From positions 1-47,570 of the forward strand of contig JAUNJE010000019.1 in assembly GCA_030533415.1 (NCBI GenBank): 47,570 bases of DNA. The letters are read 5' to 3'. Of the stretch, positions 1 through 8,297 are shown piece by piece. How positions within the stretch are numbered: the stretch's first letter is position 1; each line of letters opens with the position of its first letter. The notes below the pieces were generated by a model. The model was not told the origin of the DNA, searched no databases, and saw nothing but the letters and a program-made list of their open reading frames with translations. Made by a program: the position numbers and the translations under genes. The stretch is from Eubacteriales bacterium. GTDB lineage: Bacteria; Bacillota; Clostridia; Oscillospirales; Oscillospiraceae.

Positions 1-65
1 CTTCGGTCGCCTTTACACAAGGGAGCCTTGGGCGCTCCCGCGCCAGAGGGTTTATTGACAGTCTG
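1..65 (-). repeat. Dispersed repeat, copy A (partial)
   Basis: This is the end of a non-coding repeat seen four more times in the window. It carries the shared blocks ACAAGGGAGCCTTGG, GCGCTCCCGCGCCAGAGG and the end motif TTTATTGACAGTCTG (51-65), which is the reverse complement of the left end of copy B. The rest lies outside the window. A terminator hairpin begins one base after the element ends. Confidence 0.75.
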
Positions 66-66
66 T

Positions 67-102
67 GTGGCAGCAACTGTTGCGTTGCTGCCACGTTTTT
101 TT
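67..102 (+). terminator. Rho-independent terminator beside repeat A
   Basis: A perfect 11-bp stem (GTGGCAGCAAC at 67-77, GTTGCTGCCAC at 84-94) with a 6-nt loop is followed by GTTTTTTT. The U-tract lies on the plus strand, so it serves a gene entering from the left edge. On the minus strand no U-tract follows, so it is a poor terminator for the peptidase gene that ends at 101. Confidence 0.8.
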
Positions 103-1675
103 ATTGCAGTATGTCCGTCAGCGTCTTTTTCACCTTCTGGATTCTTCCCGGCGCAAAGGGGCTTTCCAGCCCCGCGCTGTCCAGGAAGGACAAAAAGTAG
201 GATTCCTGGGTCGTCAGATTGTCTTCATACAGCCGCAGGCCCGCGCCGCTTTCCTCCTGCTCCAGCTGGTAGAGCTGCATGGCCGCGTCGTTGCTGACCA
301 CATAGCTGATGATGTACAGCGGGTTCGTATAATAATGGGTGATGTCCACAAATTCCCTCCGGTCATAGCCCACGCTGTCAAAGCCGTAGCTCCGGGCCAC
401 CGTGTCATACAGGCTATAGAGGTTTTCCACCGTCAGCGCCTCCCCGCTCAGGCCGTACATCTGCTGCTCAAAGCTGGCAAAGGCCGCCTGCTCCACATAG
501 GTATTCAGGCTGTCCGCCATCTTTACCCGGGTCAGGGCCTGGGTGTTCTGCCCATAGCACAGGCTCAGGTACTCCATGCCCTGGGAGAAAACCTCCGACA
601 CATCCACCCCCACATAGCTGCCGTAGCTGGCGTAATCGTTGCAGAAATGGCCGAATTCGTGGGCCAAAGTCAACTGGTCGTAGGCGGTCAGCGTGGAATT
701 CATGAAGATGAACGGCTCCCAGTAGCTGGTCAGATAGATCTCAAAGGAAGAATTGTATTTGTTCTCACCGTAAGCGATGTCATAAAGCCCCGCCGCTTCC
801 AGCACCTTGAAGGCTTCCGCTACGGTGCCTCCCATATTCTTCGCGGCCCGGCGGACATAGCCAAGGGTTTCCTTTTCCGGGCACGGTTCGTAGGAGGCAT
901 CCCATACGCCGCTGCCGCTCATCTGCCGGTACAATGGCACCAGCTCCTGCCGGATCTGCTCCAGGAGGGCGCCGGCCTGGCTGGGGGTATAGTCCCGGTA
1001 ATAGTAGAAATCCCAGGCAAACTGGAGATAGTCGCTGTAGCCCCAATAGGCGGCGATTTCCTGCCGCAGGGCGATCATCTCCACCAGCAGCTGGGCCATA
1101 TCACCGGCGCAGGCATCGTAATAATCCTCCGTACCGTATTCATAGGCCAGGGACTGCTCCGAAAGGGCATAGTACCTGCTTTGAAGCTGGGCCTCCCGGA
1201 CGAGCATGTCCGTAAATTCCGCGTCCCACAGGTTCTCCCCGTCGTAGCTTTCGAAGAAGCCCTCTCCAAAGAATTCCGCTTCCAGCTCCTGCCGGCACGG
1301 GGATTGGGCCAGGGCGTAGTAAAGCTCCTCCAGTGCTGCGTCCACATCGGCGCTGTTCTGGGCACAGAAATTGGACTCCTGCTCCCAGTAGCTGTCCGTC
1401 AGGTCGCTACAGTAGCGGATGTCCGCCAGGGCGCTGCAGGTATAAAACCAATCATAGGCGTCATAAAAATGGTAGACCGCCTCCAATATGGCATCCACAT
1501 CCTCCCCCTCCGCTGCCGAACAGGCATCCTCCAGGGTCTGCCGGACTGCGGTCATGTCCGGGCGCTCATATTTCATCAGCTTATAATGTACCAGGCCGTC
1601 CCCCGCCACGCAGCCGCACAGCAGCATTGCCAGGGCCAGCAGCAGCGCGGCCAGACGCAGCTTGTTTCGCTTCAT
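101..1675 (-). CDS. M3-like zinc metallopeptidase lipoprotein
   Basis: Predicted surface-anchored oligopeptidase of 524 aa. The N-terminus (MKRNKLRLAALLLALAMLLC) is a lipoprotein signal peptide with the lipid-modified cysteine at about 20-22. The zinc site HEFGH is at 339-343, with H339 and H343 as ligands and E340 as catalytic base, and the third ligand is probably E361 in the following DVSEVFSQ segment, the arrangement of oligoendopeptidase F and M3 peptidases. Length fits the family. I chose the ATG at 1675 because AGGAGGTGC lies eight bases upstream and the signal peptide starts there; the open frame continues 45 codons further without a ribosome site. Single gene with its own promoter, divergent from the MarR operon. 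The substrate is unknown; oligopeptide trimming at the cell surface is inferred. Confidence 0.85.
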   Translation of the reverse strand: MKRNKLRLAALLLALAMLLCGCVAGDGLVHYKLMKYERPDMTAVRQTLEDACSAAEGEDVDAILEAVYHFYDAYDWFYTCSALADIRYCSDLTDSYWEQESNFCAQNSADVDAALEELYYALAQSPCRQELEAEFFGEGFFESYDGENLWDAEFTDMLVREAQLQSRYYALSEQSLAYEYGTEDYYDACAGDMAQLLVEMIALRQEIAAYWGYSDYLQFAWDFYYYRDYTPSQAGALLEQIRQELVPLYRQMSGSGVWDASYEPCPEKETLGYVRRAAKNMGGTVAEAFKVLEAAGLYDIAYGENKYNSSFEIYLTSYWEPFIFMNSTLTAYDQLTLAHEFGHFCNDYASYGSYVGVDVSEVFSQGMEYLSLCYGQNTQALTRVKMADSLNTYVEQAAFASFEQQMYGLSGEALTVENLYSLYDTVARSYGFDSVGYDRREFVDITHYYTNPLYIISYVVSNDAAMQLYQLEQEESGAGLRLYEDNLTTQESYFLSFLDSAGLESPFAPGRIQKVKKTLTDILQ

Positions 1676-1701
1676 ACCATGCACCTCCTGTTTTGGGATA
1701 C

Positions 1702-1730
1702 ATTTTACCATAGGAGGACGCAATTTGCAA
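1702..1730 (-). promoter_or_regulatory. Sigma-A promoter of the M3-like peptidase
   Basis: Read on the minus strand: -35 TTGCAA (1725-1730), 17-nt spacer, -10 TAAAAT (1702-1707), about 27 bases before the start codon. Confidence 0.7.
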
Positions 1731-1797
1731 TGCACGCGGCGGAATTCCGGTATTTGGTTCCGCTCCGCAGAAAAATTGTAAATTTTTTGGAAACCCC

Positions 1798-1826
1798 TTG
1801 CATATCCCAAAGGGCTATGCTAGAAT
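1798..1826 (+). promoter_or_regulatory. Sigma-A promoter of the marR-ABC operon
   Basis: -35 TTGCAT (1798-1803), 17-nt spacer, -10 TAGAAT (1821-1826), with a TG two bases before the -10 box. It lies about 47 bases upstream of the MarR start. Confidence 0.75.
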
Positions 1827-1831
1827 ATTGC

Positions 1832-1843
1832 GTAGCTTGCTAC
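1832..1843 (+). promoter_or_regulatory. Inverted repeat, possible MarR operator
   Basis: The perfect palindrome GTAGC-TT-GCTAC sits five bases after the -10 box, around the expected transcription start. A repressor bound here would block initiation, so it is a candidate autoregulatory site for the MarR protein encoded just downstream. The assignment is inferred from position only. Confidence 0.45.
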
Positions 1844-1872
1844 ATTTTATTTTGGAGGTGATCCCACTGCAA

Positions 1873-2325
1873 ATGCACTACGGCCCCCTTCTGCGCACAC
1901 TCCACTGCTGCACCGACCAGGCCATGACCGTGGCATTGGAAAAAATGGAGCTGACCTCTGCCCAAGGGCATATTATGGGATTTCTGGCCCACCGTGCGGA
2001 GCCGCCCTGCTCCCGGGACATCGAAGAAACCTTTCACTTAAGCCACCCTACCGTCTCGGGCCTTCTGTCCCGCCTGGAAAAAAAGGGCTTTATTGAATTC
2101 CGTACCGACGAGAATGACCACCGCTGCAAACGGATCTACGTCCTGCCCAAAGGGCGGAAATGCCACGAAGAAATGCACCGGAACATCCGGGAAACAGAAG
2201 AGCGTCTCGTGAAAGACTTTACACCGGAGGAACAGGCACAATTCATCGCCTTTCTGGAGCGGGCTATCACGAACATGGGCGGAAGCCCATGGCATCACCA
2301 TCACAAGGAGGAACCAAAAGAATGA
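1873..2325 (+). CDS. MarR-family transcriptional regulator
   Basis: A 150-aa winged-helix regulator. The central part (SRDIEETFHLSHPTVSGLLS, then RLEKKGFIEF and RTDENDHRCK) is the MarR recognition helix and wing, flanked by helices for dimerisation. I start at ATG 1873 because TTGGAGGTGAT lies 9-18 bases upstream; the longer open frame runs back through the promoter. The C-terminus carries a run of four histidines, which I read as chance or metal-binding rather than anything engineered. The stop overlaps the start of the ABC gene (ATGA), so the three genes are translationally coupled. It probably represses its own operon until an exported drug or lipid-like compound binds it; the ligand cannot be read from the sequence. 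Confidence 0.9.
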   Translation: MHYGPLLRTLHCCTDQAMTVALEKMELTSAQGHIMGFLAHRAEPPCSRDIEETFHLSHPTVSGLLSRLEKKGFIEFRTDENDHRCKRIYVLPKGRKCHEEMHRNIRETEERLVKDFTPEEQAQFIAFLERAITNMGGSPWHHHHKEEPKE

Positions 2326-4067
2326 TAAAACGTCTTGCCCGGTGCATCCGGGAATACAAATGGGCAGCCATTATCAGCCCCCTATGTATGGCCGGCGAGG
2401 TCTACATGGAAGTCAAAATTCCGCTGGTGCTGGCAAAGATCGTAGACCTTGGCGTGGAAATGAGCGACATGGGCGCCGTAGTAAAATACGGCCTGCTCCT
2501 GGTGCTGTACGCCCTGTTCTCGCTGGCCTTCGGCTCGGCATCGGCTGTCTATGCGTCCAAAGCCGCCACCGGCTTTTCCCGGAACCTGCGCCATGATATG
2601 TACTATAAGGTGCAGACCTTCGACTTCTCCAACATCGACAAATTCTCCACATCCAGTATCGTCACCCGCCTGACCTCGGACGTGGCAAACATCCAGATGG
2701 CCTTCCAGATGATGATCCGCATGGCCATCCGCTGCCCTATGATGCTGATTCTGGCCACCAGCAACGCCTATTCCATCAGCCCCAGGCTGTGCGTGGTCTA
2801 CTGCGTGGTGCTGCCCCTGCTGGGCGTAGGCCTGTACATATTTATCCGGACCGTGTTCCCCATTTTCGACCGGGTGTTTAAGACCTACGACAAAATGAAC
2901 AACGTGGTCCAGGAGAACCTCCACGGCATCCGGGTTGTCAAATCCTTTGTCCGGGAGGACCGGGAAACGGAGAAATTTACCACGGTTTCCGGCGAAATCT
3001 ACAAGGATTTCTGCAAGGCTGAGCGCACCATGGCCTTTGCCAACCCCCTGATGCAGTTTGCCGTCTACACCTGCATCATCGTCATCTCCTACTTAGGCGC
3101 CACCATGGTGGTCCAGTCCGGCAACGACGCCGCCATCGGGCTGACCACGGGCCAGCTGACCTCCATGTTTACCTACACCACCCAGATCTTGAGCAGCCTT
3201 ATGATGCTGTCCATGGTCATTGTCATGCTGACCATGAGCCGCGCGCCTATGCGCCGTACCACCGAGATCCTGATGGAAACCCCCGATCTGGACAACCCCA
3301 AGGTCCCCGTTACGGCTGTTCCTGATGGCTCCATCGACTTCGAGAATGTGTCCTTCCGTTACTCCAAGACCGCTGACCGCAACGCCCTGGAAAGCATTGA
3401 CCTCCATATTGCCTCCGGCATGACCGTAGGCATTCTGGGCGGCACCGGCTCCAGCAAGTCCACCCTGGTGCAGCTGATCCCGAGACTGTATGACGCCACG
3501 GAAGGGACTGTCCGGGTCGGCGGCATCGACGTCCGGGATTACGATATCACCACGCTGCGCAACGCCGTCTCCATGGTGCTGCAAAAGAACGTGCTGTTCT
3601 CCGGCACCATCAAGGACAATCTGCGCTGGGGCAATCCCGACGCCACGGACGAGGAAATGATCCACGCCTGTAAACTTGCCTGTGCCGACGATTTCATCCA
3701 GACCTTCCCCGACAAATACGATACGCACATCGAGCAGGGCGGCACCAATGTCTCCGGCGGCCAGAAGCAGCGGCTCTGCATTGCCCGGGCACTGCTGAAA
3801 AAGCCCCAGATTCTGATTCTGGACGACTCCACCTCCGCCGTGGATACCCGGACCGACGCCCAGATCCGGCAGGCCTTCCGGGAAGAGATCCCCGGCACCA
3901 CCAAGCTTATCATCGCCCAGCGTATTTCCTCCATTGAGGACGCGGACCTGATTCTGGTGCTGGACGGCGGCAAAATCGTCGCCCAGGGCACCCATGAGCA
4001 GCTGCTCAAGACATCCATCATTTATCAGGAGGTCTACCACTCTCAGACGAAAGGAGGGGAAGAATAA
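2322..4067 (+). CDS. ABC exporter subunit with degenerate ATPase site
   Basis: A 581-aa half-transporter with an N-terminal six-helix membrane domain and a C-terminal ATPase. Walker A is GGTGSSKST, the signature VSGGQ is intact, but the Walker B motif ends LILDDS with Asp in place of the catalytic Glu, and the switch histidine is Gln (IIAQRIS). This is the non-catalytic partner pattern of heterodimeric exporters such as LmrCD, BmrCD and TM287/288. The ATG at 2322 follows AAGGAGGAACC and overlaps the marR stop; the longer open frame has no such site. The next gene starts on the last base of this stop codon. Role: drug, peptide or lipid export with the next gene product, inferred. Confidence 0.92.
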   Translation: MIKRLARCIREYKWAAIISPLCMAGEVYMEVKIPLVLAKIVDLGVEMSDMGAVVKYGLLLVLYALFSLAFGSASAVYASKAATGFSRNLRHDMYYKVQTFDFSNIDKFSTSSIVTRLTSDVANIQMAFQMMIRMAIRCPMMLILATSNAYSISPRLCVVYCVVLPLLGVGLYIFIRTVFPIFDRVFKTYDKMNNVVQENLHGIRVVKSFVREDRETEKFTTVSGEIYKDFCKAERTMAFANPLMQFAVYTCIIVISYLGATMVVQSGNDAAIGLTTGQLTSMFTYTTQILSSLMMLSMVIVMLTMSRAPMRRTTEILMETPDLDNPKVPVTAVPDGSIDFENVSFRYSKTADRNALESIDLHIASGMTVGILGGTGSSKSTLVQLIPRLYDATEGTVRVGGIDVRDYDITTLRNAVSMVLQKNVLFSGTIKDNLRWGNPDATDEEMIHACKLACADDFIQTFPDKYDTHIEQGGTNVSGGQKQRLCIARALLKKPQILILDDSTSAVDTRTDAQIRQAFREEIPGTTKLIIAQRISSIEDADLILVLDGGKIVAQGTHEQLLKTSIIYQEVYHSQTKGGEE

Positions 4068-5965
4068 TGCCCCCTGTCAAAATGAGCGGCGACGGCCGCA
4101 TGGCCAAGAACCCCAAGCAGACCATTACCCGGCTTTTGTCCTATATGGGCAAATACAAGCTGACCATGGCCATCGTTGTAATCTGCATTATTCTCAGCGC
4201 CATTGCCCAGGCGGCCAGCTCTGCTTCTCTGGGTACGCTGGTTGACCGGTATATCACCCCTATGCTGGCCCAGTCCAACCCTGATTACGCGCCCCTGGTC
4301 AAATTTCTCTGCATGATGGCCTGCATTTATCTTGTGGGCATGCTGTCCGCCTTCTTATACAATTTTCTGATGGTAAAGGTTGGCCAGGGCACCCAGAAAA
4401 CCATCCGTGACGAAATGTTCACCCACATGCAGACCCTGCCCATCCGCTATTTCGACACCCATCCCGCAGGCGATGTCATGAGCCGCTACACCAGCGACAT
4501 CGACACCCTGCGCCAGATGCTGTCCCAATCTATCCCCCAGTGCATCTCCTCCATCGCCACATTGATCGTGGTGTTTGTGGCCATGCTGGTGACCTCCCCC
4601 ATTCTGACCGTTGTCCTGCTGCTTACCGTGTCGGTGATTATCTTCGCCACCAAGACCGTTGCCGGTAAATCCGCCGGCTTCTTCATCGGCCAGCAGCGGG
4701 CCTTGGGCGCTGTCAACGGCTATGTGGAGGAAATGATCAACGGTCAGCGCGTGGTCAAGGTTTTCTGCCACGAGGAGACCTGCAAAGAAGAATTTGACGC
4801 TCTCAATGACAAGCTCCGGGAGGACGCCTTTCGCGCCGGTGCCTATTCCAACATCATGGGGCCTGTGAACAACAACTTAGGCTATGTCCAGTATGCCATC
4901 CTGGCCATTGTCGGCGGCCTGCTGGCGGTGTACTCCGGCGGCAGCCTGCTTTCCCTGGGCAAGCTGATTTCCTTCCTGACCCTGTCCCGCTCCTTCAACC
5001 AGCCCATTTCCCAGGTCAGCAACCAGATCAATTCCATCGTCATGGCCCTGGCTGGCGCGGAGCGCATCTTCGAGCTGATGGACGAGGAGCCGGAAGAAGA
5101 CCACGGCTATGTCACCCTGGTCAACGCTAAGATAGACGAAAACGGCAGCATCACCGAGACCTCCGAACGTACCGGCCACTGGGCTTGGAAGCATCCCCAC
5201 AAGGCCGAAGGCACCGTCACCTACACCGAACTGAAGGGCGACATCACCATGTTCAATGTGGATTTCGGCTATGTGCCCGAAAAGACGGTGCTGCACGATG
5301 TGACCCTCTATGCCAATCCCGGCCAGAAGATCGCCTTTGTGGGCGCCACCGGCGCGGGCAAGACCACCATCACCAACCTGATCAACCGCTTCTATGACAT
5401 CGCCGACGGCAAGATCCGCTACGACAATATCAACATCAACAAAATCCGCAAGCCGGACCTGCGGCGCTCTCTGGGCGTAGTTCTGCAGGATACCAACCTG
5501 TTCACCGGCACCGTCATGGACAATATCCGCTACGGCAAGCTGGACGCCACCGACGAGGACTGCATCTACGCCGCGAAGCTGGCCAACGCCCATGACTTCA
5601 TCACCCGCCTGCCCCAGGGCTACAACACCGTTCTGACGGGCAACGGCGCCAGCCTTTCCCAGGGCCAGCGCCAGCTGATCGCCATCGCCCGGGCGGCCGT
5701 AGCCGATCCTCCCGTCATGATTCTGGACGAGGCGACCTCCTCCATCGACACCCGTACCGAAAAGCTGGTACAGGACGGCATGGACGCCCTGATGAAGGGC
5801 AGAACAGTCTTTGTCATTGCCCACCGCCTGAGCACCGTCATGAATTCCGACTGCATCATGGTGCTGGATCACGGGCGCATCATCGAACGCGGCACCCATG
5901 ACGACCTGATCGCCCAGAAGGGAACGTACTATCAGCTTTACACCGGCGCTTTTGAGCTGGAATAA
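4067..5965 (+). CDS. ABC exporter subunit with catalytic ATPase site
   Basis: A 632-aa half-transporter that pairs with the preceding one. Walker A (GATGAGKTT), Walker B (VMILDEATS, with the Glu) and switch histidine (VIAHRLS) are canonical, but the signature is LSQGQ rather than LSGGQ. Its Walker motifs therefore make the one working site together with the partner's VSGGQ. An insertion of about 60 residues containing GHWAWKHPH lies between the membrane domain and the ATPase, a feature I recall from clostridial members of this group. AAAGGAGGGG precedes the start, which overlaps the upstream stop by one base. Last gene of the operon, followed by a terminator. Confidence 0.92.
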   Translation: MPPVKMSGDGRMAKNPKQTITRLLSYMGKYKLTMAIVVICIILSAIAQAASSASLGTLVDRYITPMLAQSNPDYAPLVKFLCMMACIYLVGMLSAFLYNFLMVKVGQGTQKTIRDEMFTHMQTLPIRYFDTHPAGDVMSRYTSDIDTLRQMLSQSIPQCISSIATLIVVFVAMLVTSPILTVVLLLTVSVIIFATKTVAGKSAGFFIGQQRALGAVNGYVEEMINGQRVVKVFCHEETCKEEFDALNDKLREDAFRAGAYSNIMGPVNNNLGYVQYAILAIVGGLLAVYSGGSLLSLGKLISFLTLSRSFNQPISQVSNQINSIVMALAGAERIFELMDEEPEEDHGYVTLVNAKIDENGSITETSERTGHWAWKHPHKAEGTVTYTELKGDITMFNVDFGYVPEKTVLHDVTLYANPGQKIAFVGATGAGKTTITNLINRFYDIADGKIRYDNININKIRKPDLRRSLGVVLQDTNLFTGTVMDNIRYGKLDATDEDCIYAAKLANAHDFITRLPQGYNTVLTGNGASLSQGQRQLIAIARAAVADPPVMILDEATSSIDTRTEKLVQDGMDALMKGRTVFVIAHRLSTVMNSDCIMVLDHGRIIERGTHDDLIAQKGTYYQLYTGAFELE

Positions 5966-5977
5966 GGCAATCCCCAG

Positions 5978-6012
5978 AAGAGGAGCGGAAGCATCTGCTC
6001 CTCTTTTCTTTT
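5978..6012 (+). terminator. Terminator of the marR-ABC operon
   Basis: Stem AAGAGGAGC (5978-5986) with GCTCCTCTT (5997-6005), followed by TTCTTTTG. Confidence 0.8.
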
Positions 6013-6053
6013 GTTCATCCGAAAAAATATACTGAACTGCCTTCCCTTTTCAG

Positions 6054-6080
6054 TTTCTGTTAAGCATTTTATTGTATACT
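6054..6080 (+). promoter_or_regulatory. Possible promoter of the beta-helix lipoprotein
   Basis: A good -10 TATACT (6075-6080) lies 42 bases before the start codon. The best -35 candidate, TTTCTG (6054-6059), is only 15 bases away, so the -35 is uncertain. Confidence 0.4.
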
Positions 6081-6121
6081 GATCCTGCACAAAGCAAATC
6101 CATAATGAAAGAAGGCATCCT

Positions 6122-7888
6122 ATGAAGAAAATGCTTGCCCTGCTGCTGGCCGCACTAATGCTCACCGGCTGCGCAGCCAATACCGTGGCGGAAGCCACCA
6201 CCGTGGAAACCACCGCCTCTACCGAAGCGGCCCCCGCGGAAACCCTGTCATCTTCCGAGCATGTTTCCCGCTTTGATTCGGAAACCGTCATCGTTCTTTC
6301 CGACGAAGGCATCACCGTCAACGGCGGCGAAGAAACGGACACCGTTTACACCTCCCATGACATCATCTATTACGAGGACAGGGATACCTACGAAAGCGGC
6401 AACCCCTACGGCGAGGGCGAGGAAAACCAGCGCCACAGCGCCGAAGAAGCCGCTGCCCACACGGTAGTCAACATCACCGCTCCCGGCGCTTACCGCGTCA
6501 GCGGCACGCTTTCCGCAGGCCAGATCCGCATAGACCTGGGGGATGACGCCTACGACGACCCCGACGCAGTCGTGGAGCTGATTCTGGAAGATGCCGATAT
6601 CACCTGCACCGTTGCCCCTGCCATTTTGTTCCTGAACACCTATGAATGTGACGGAAACTGGTCCACGGAAACCGCCCAAGCCAATGTGGACACCTCCGAC
6701 GCAGGCGCGAACCTGATTCTCTATGGCGAAAACCAGGTGTCCGGCTCCCATGTGGCCCGAATCTATAAAGACGCCGAGGGGGAAAAGAAGCTGTGGAAGC
6801 AGGACGGCGCCATCTACTCCTACATGTCCATGAACGTTTACGGTCCCGGCTCCCTGGACCTGATCGCCGACAACGAGGGTCTGGACACGGAACTGCACCT
6901 GACCATCAACGGCGGCAATATCGCCATCCGTTCCCAGGACGACGGCATCAATACCAATGAGGACGGCGTCTCCGTCACCACCATCAACGGCGGCAGCCTG
7001 CACATCATCGCGGGGCTGGGAAGCGAGGGCGACGGCATTGATTCCAACGGCTATCTCGTCATTAACGGCGGCACCGTGGTGGCCTCCGCCAATCCCGCCT
7101 CCGATGCCGGCCTGGATTCCGACCTTGGCTCCTATATCAACGGCGGCACCGTTGTCGCCCTCGGCTCCACCATGGACTGGGCGGAAAGTGACTCGGAACA
7201 GGTCACCATGAACCTGCAGTTTGCCCAGTACCAAAGCAGCGGCAGCGCCATCGTGGTTACCAAAGAGGACGGCACCGTGGTCTTTGCCTATGATCCCAGC
7301 GAGGACGAGGTCCTGGGGGAGAATATGCGTCAGTTCATGGGTGCGGTGATCTCCTGTCCCCAATTTGTCCAGGGAGAAAGCTACAACGTTTATCTGGACG
7401 GCATAGTTACCGGCAGCGATATCGGCGGTGTCTATGACATTTCCACCATCACCGCTTATGAAGGCGGCACCCAGATGCAGTATACCGGCACCGATGTTTC
7501 CATGGGCTTCGGCGGTCGTGGTGGACAGGGTCCCGGCGGCAAAGACTTCCAGGATTTTGACGGAGAACGGCCAGAGCTTCCCGACGGAGAAACCATGCCG
7601 GAAGGCGGCTTCGGCGGCCGCGGAGGGCAGAAGGAAGACGGTCCCGGTGGCTTCGGCGGAGAAAGGCCCGAAGGCTTTGGCGGGGAAATGTCTGAGGATT
7701 TTGAAGGAAAAATGCCCCTACCCGACGGGGAAACACTTCCCGAGGGAGAAACGCCCCCCGATGGGGACCGCTTTGAAGGCGGACGCCCGGACGGAGCGGG
7801 TATGAACGCCTCCGGCGAGGCCAATACCGTATTTTACATGCAGGATAAGGTCAACGCCTTTTCCGGTGTCTCGGCTGTAGCCGAATAA
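6122..7888 (+). CDS. Secreted carbohydrate-binding-like beta-helix lipoprotein
   Basis: A 588-aa lipoprotein. The signal MKKMLALLLAALMLTGC ends in a lipobox with Cys17. The next ~40 residues are a Thr/Ala/Glu linker. The main part (about 130-420) has repeated turns of the type INGG, DDGI, GDGIDSNGYLVINGG and SDLGSYINGGTV, the pattern of the Cthe_2159-like, right-handed beta-helix, acidic-polysaccharide-binding proteins often annotated as carbohydrate-binding domain-containing. The last 130 residues are low complexity, rich in GGRGG, GGFGGE and PDGE repeats, probably a flexible wall-spanning or calcium-binding tail. GAAAGAAGG precedes the start. Single gene; the ligand is inferred from the family only. 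Confidence 0.8.
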   Translation: MKKMLALLLAALMLTGCAANTVAEATTVETTASTEAAPAETLSSSEHVSRFDSETVIVLSDEGITVNGGEETDTVYTSHDIIYYEDRDTYESGNPYGEGEENQRHSAEEAAAHTVVNITAPGAYRVSGTLSAGQIRIDLGDDAYDDPDAVVELILEDADITCTVAPAILFLNTYECDGNWSTETAQANVDTSDAGANLILYGENQVSGSHVARIYKDAEGEKKLWKQDGAIYSYMSMNVYGPGSLDLIADNEGLDTELHLTINGGNIAIRSQDDGINTNEDGVSVTTINGGSLHIIAGLGSEGDGIDSNGYLVINGGTVVASANPASDAGLDSDLGSYINGGTVVALGSTMDWAESDSEQVTMNLQFAQYQSSGSAIVVTKEDGTVVFAYDPSEDEVLGENMRQFMGAVISCPQFVQGESYNVYLDGIVTGSDIGGVYDISTITAYEGGTQMQYTGTDVSMGFGGRGGQGPGGKDFQDFDGERPELPDGETMPEGGFGGRGGQKEDGPGGFGGERPEGFGGEMSEDFEGKMPLPDGETLPEGETPPDGDRFEGGRPDGAGMNASGEANTVFYMQDKVNAFSGVSAVAE

Positions 7889-7890
7889 GC

Positions 7891-7926
7891 AAAAAACGCC
7901 CTGCGGTTTTGCAAAACCGCAGGGCG
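7891..7926 (-). terminator. Left copy of a duplicated terminator hairpin
   Basis: A perfect stem, CGCCCTGCGGTTTT paired with AAAACCGCAGGGCG, occupies 7897-7926. Six A bases (7891-7896) precede it, so the U-tract exists only for minus-strand transcripts, which here means metG. On the plus strand the hairpin runs straight into repeat B without any T-run. Confidence 0.75.
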
Positions 7927-8212
7927 CAGACTGTCGATAAACCCTCTGGCGCTTATAGCGCCCAAGGCTCCCTTCTGCAAAGGCGACCGAAGGGAGTGCC
8001 TTGCGCTGAGCTGTCACGCGAACAGCGTGACTGAGGGATTGTCGCGGTAAAATGTTTCCTTTTCGCCGAAGTCCAATGCGAATTCGTAACATTCCACTGC
8101 ACAATCCCTCCGAGGCGGCTTGCGCCGCCCCACCTCCCTTTGCACAAGGGAGGCTTTGGTGCAGTGCAAATTGGTAAACTTCTACGTTTAAACTTACTTT
8201 TTCGACACACTG
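7927..8212 (+). repeat. Dispersed repeat, copy B (complete, 286 bp)
   Basis: The only copy with both ends visible. Left end CAGACTGTCGATAAA; right end, read inward, CAGTGTGTCGAAAAA: imperfect terminal inverted repeats. Internal parts: GGCGC/GCGCC stem, an AGGCTCCCTTCTGCAAAGG block, stem GTCACGC-GCGTGAC (8013-8031), GAGGGATTGT, ACAATCCCTC, stem GGCGGC-GCCGCC (8114-8129) and a CCTCCCTTTGCACAAGGGAGG palindrome-like hairpin. No coding capacity. The element is flanked on both sides, with no gap, by almost identical 30-31-base hairpins, so it seems to sit inside a former bidirectional terminator. Confidence 0.8.
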
Positions 8213-8254
8213 CGCCCTGCGGTTTTTGGAAAACCGCAGGGCGTCTTTTATTTT
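8213..8254 (+). terminator. Right copy of a duplicated terminator hairpin
   Basis: The stem of 7897-7926 recurs at 8213-8243 with a slightly different loop, followed by TCTTTTATTTT. The U-tract exists only for plus-strand transcripts, so the upstream lipoprotein mRNA is expected to end here, after reading through repeat B. Confidence 0.75.
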
Positions 8255-8297
8255 ATACGTTTTCGAGATGGAAAAGAACGAAAATCCGTATTGCGCA

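Noticed and set aside
65-1861. A 598-codon open frame on the plus strand opposite the M3-like peptidase
   Set aside because: It is the antisense of a gene with clear motifs and signal peptide, has no ribosome site and resembles nothing known. The high GC content makes long antisense frames common here, also opposite glgP, eutB, aspS and murA.
2160-2321. A longer N-terminus for the first ABC subunit
   Set aside because: The extra codons overlap marR in another frame; the ATG at 2322 has a strong ribosome site and the normal family start.
2283-2322. His-rich end of the MarR protein as an engineered tag
   Set aside because: Four histidines followed by KEEPKE at the end of a natural frame that overlaps the next gene; no vector sequence around it.
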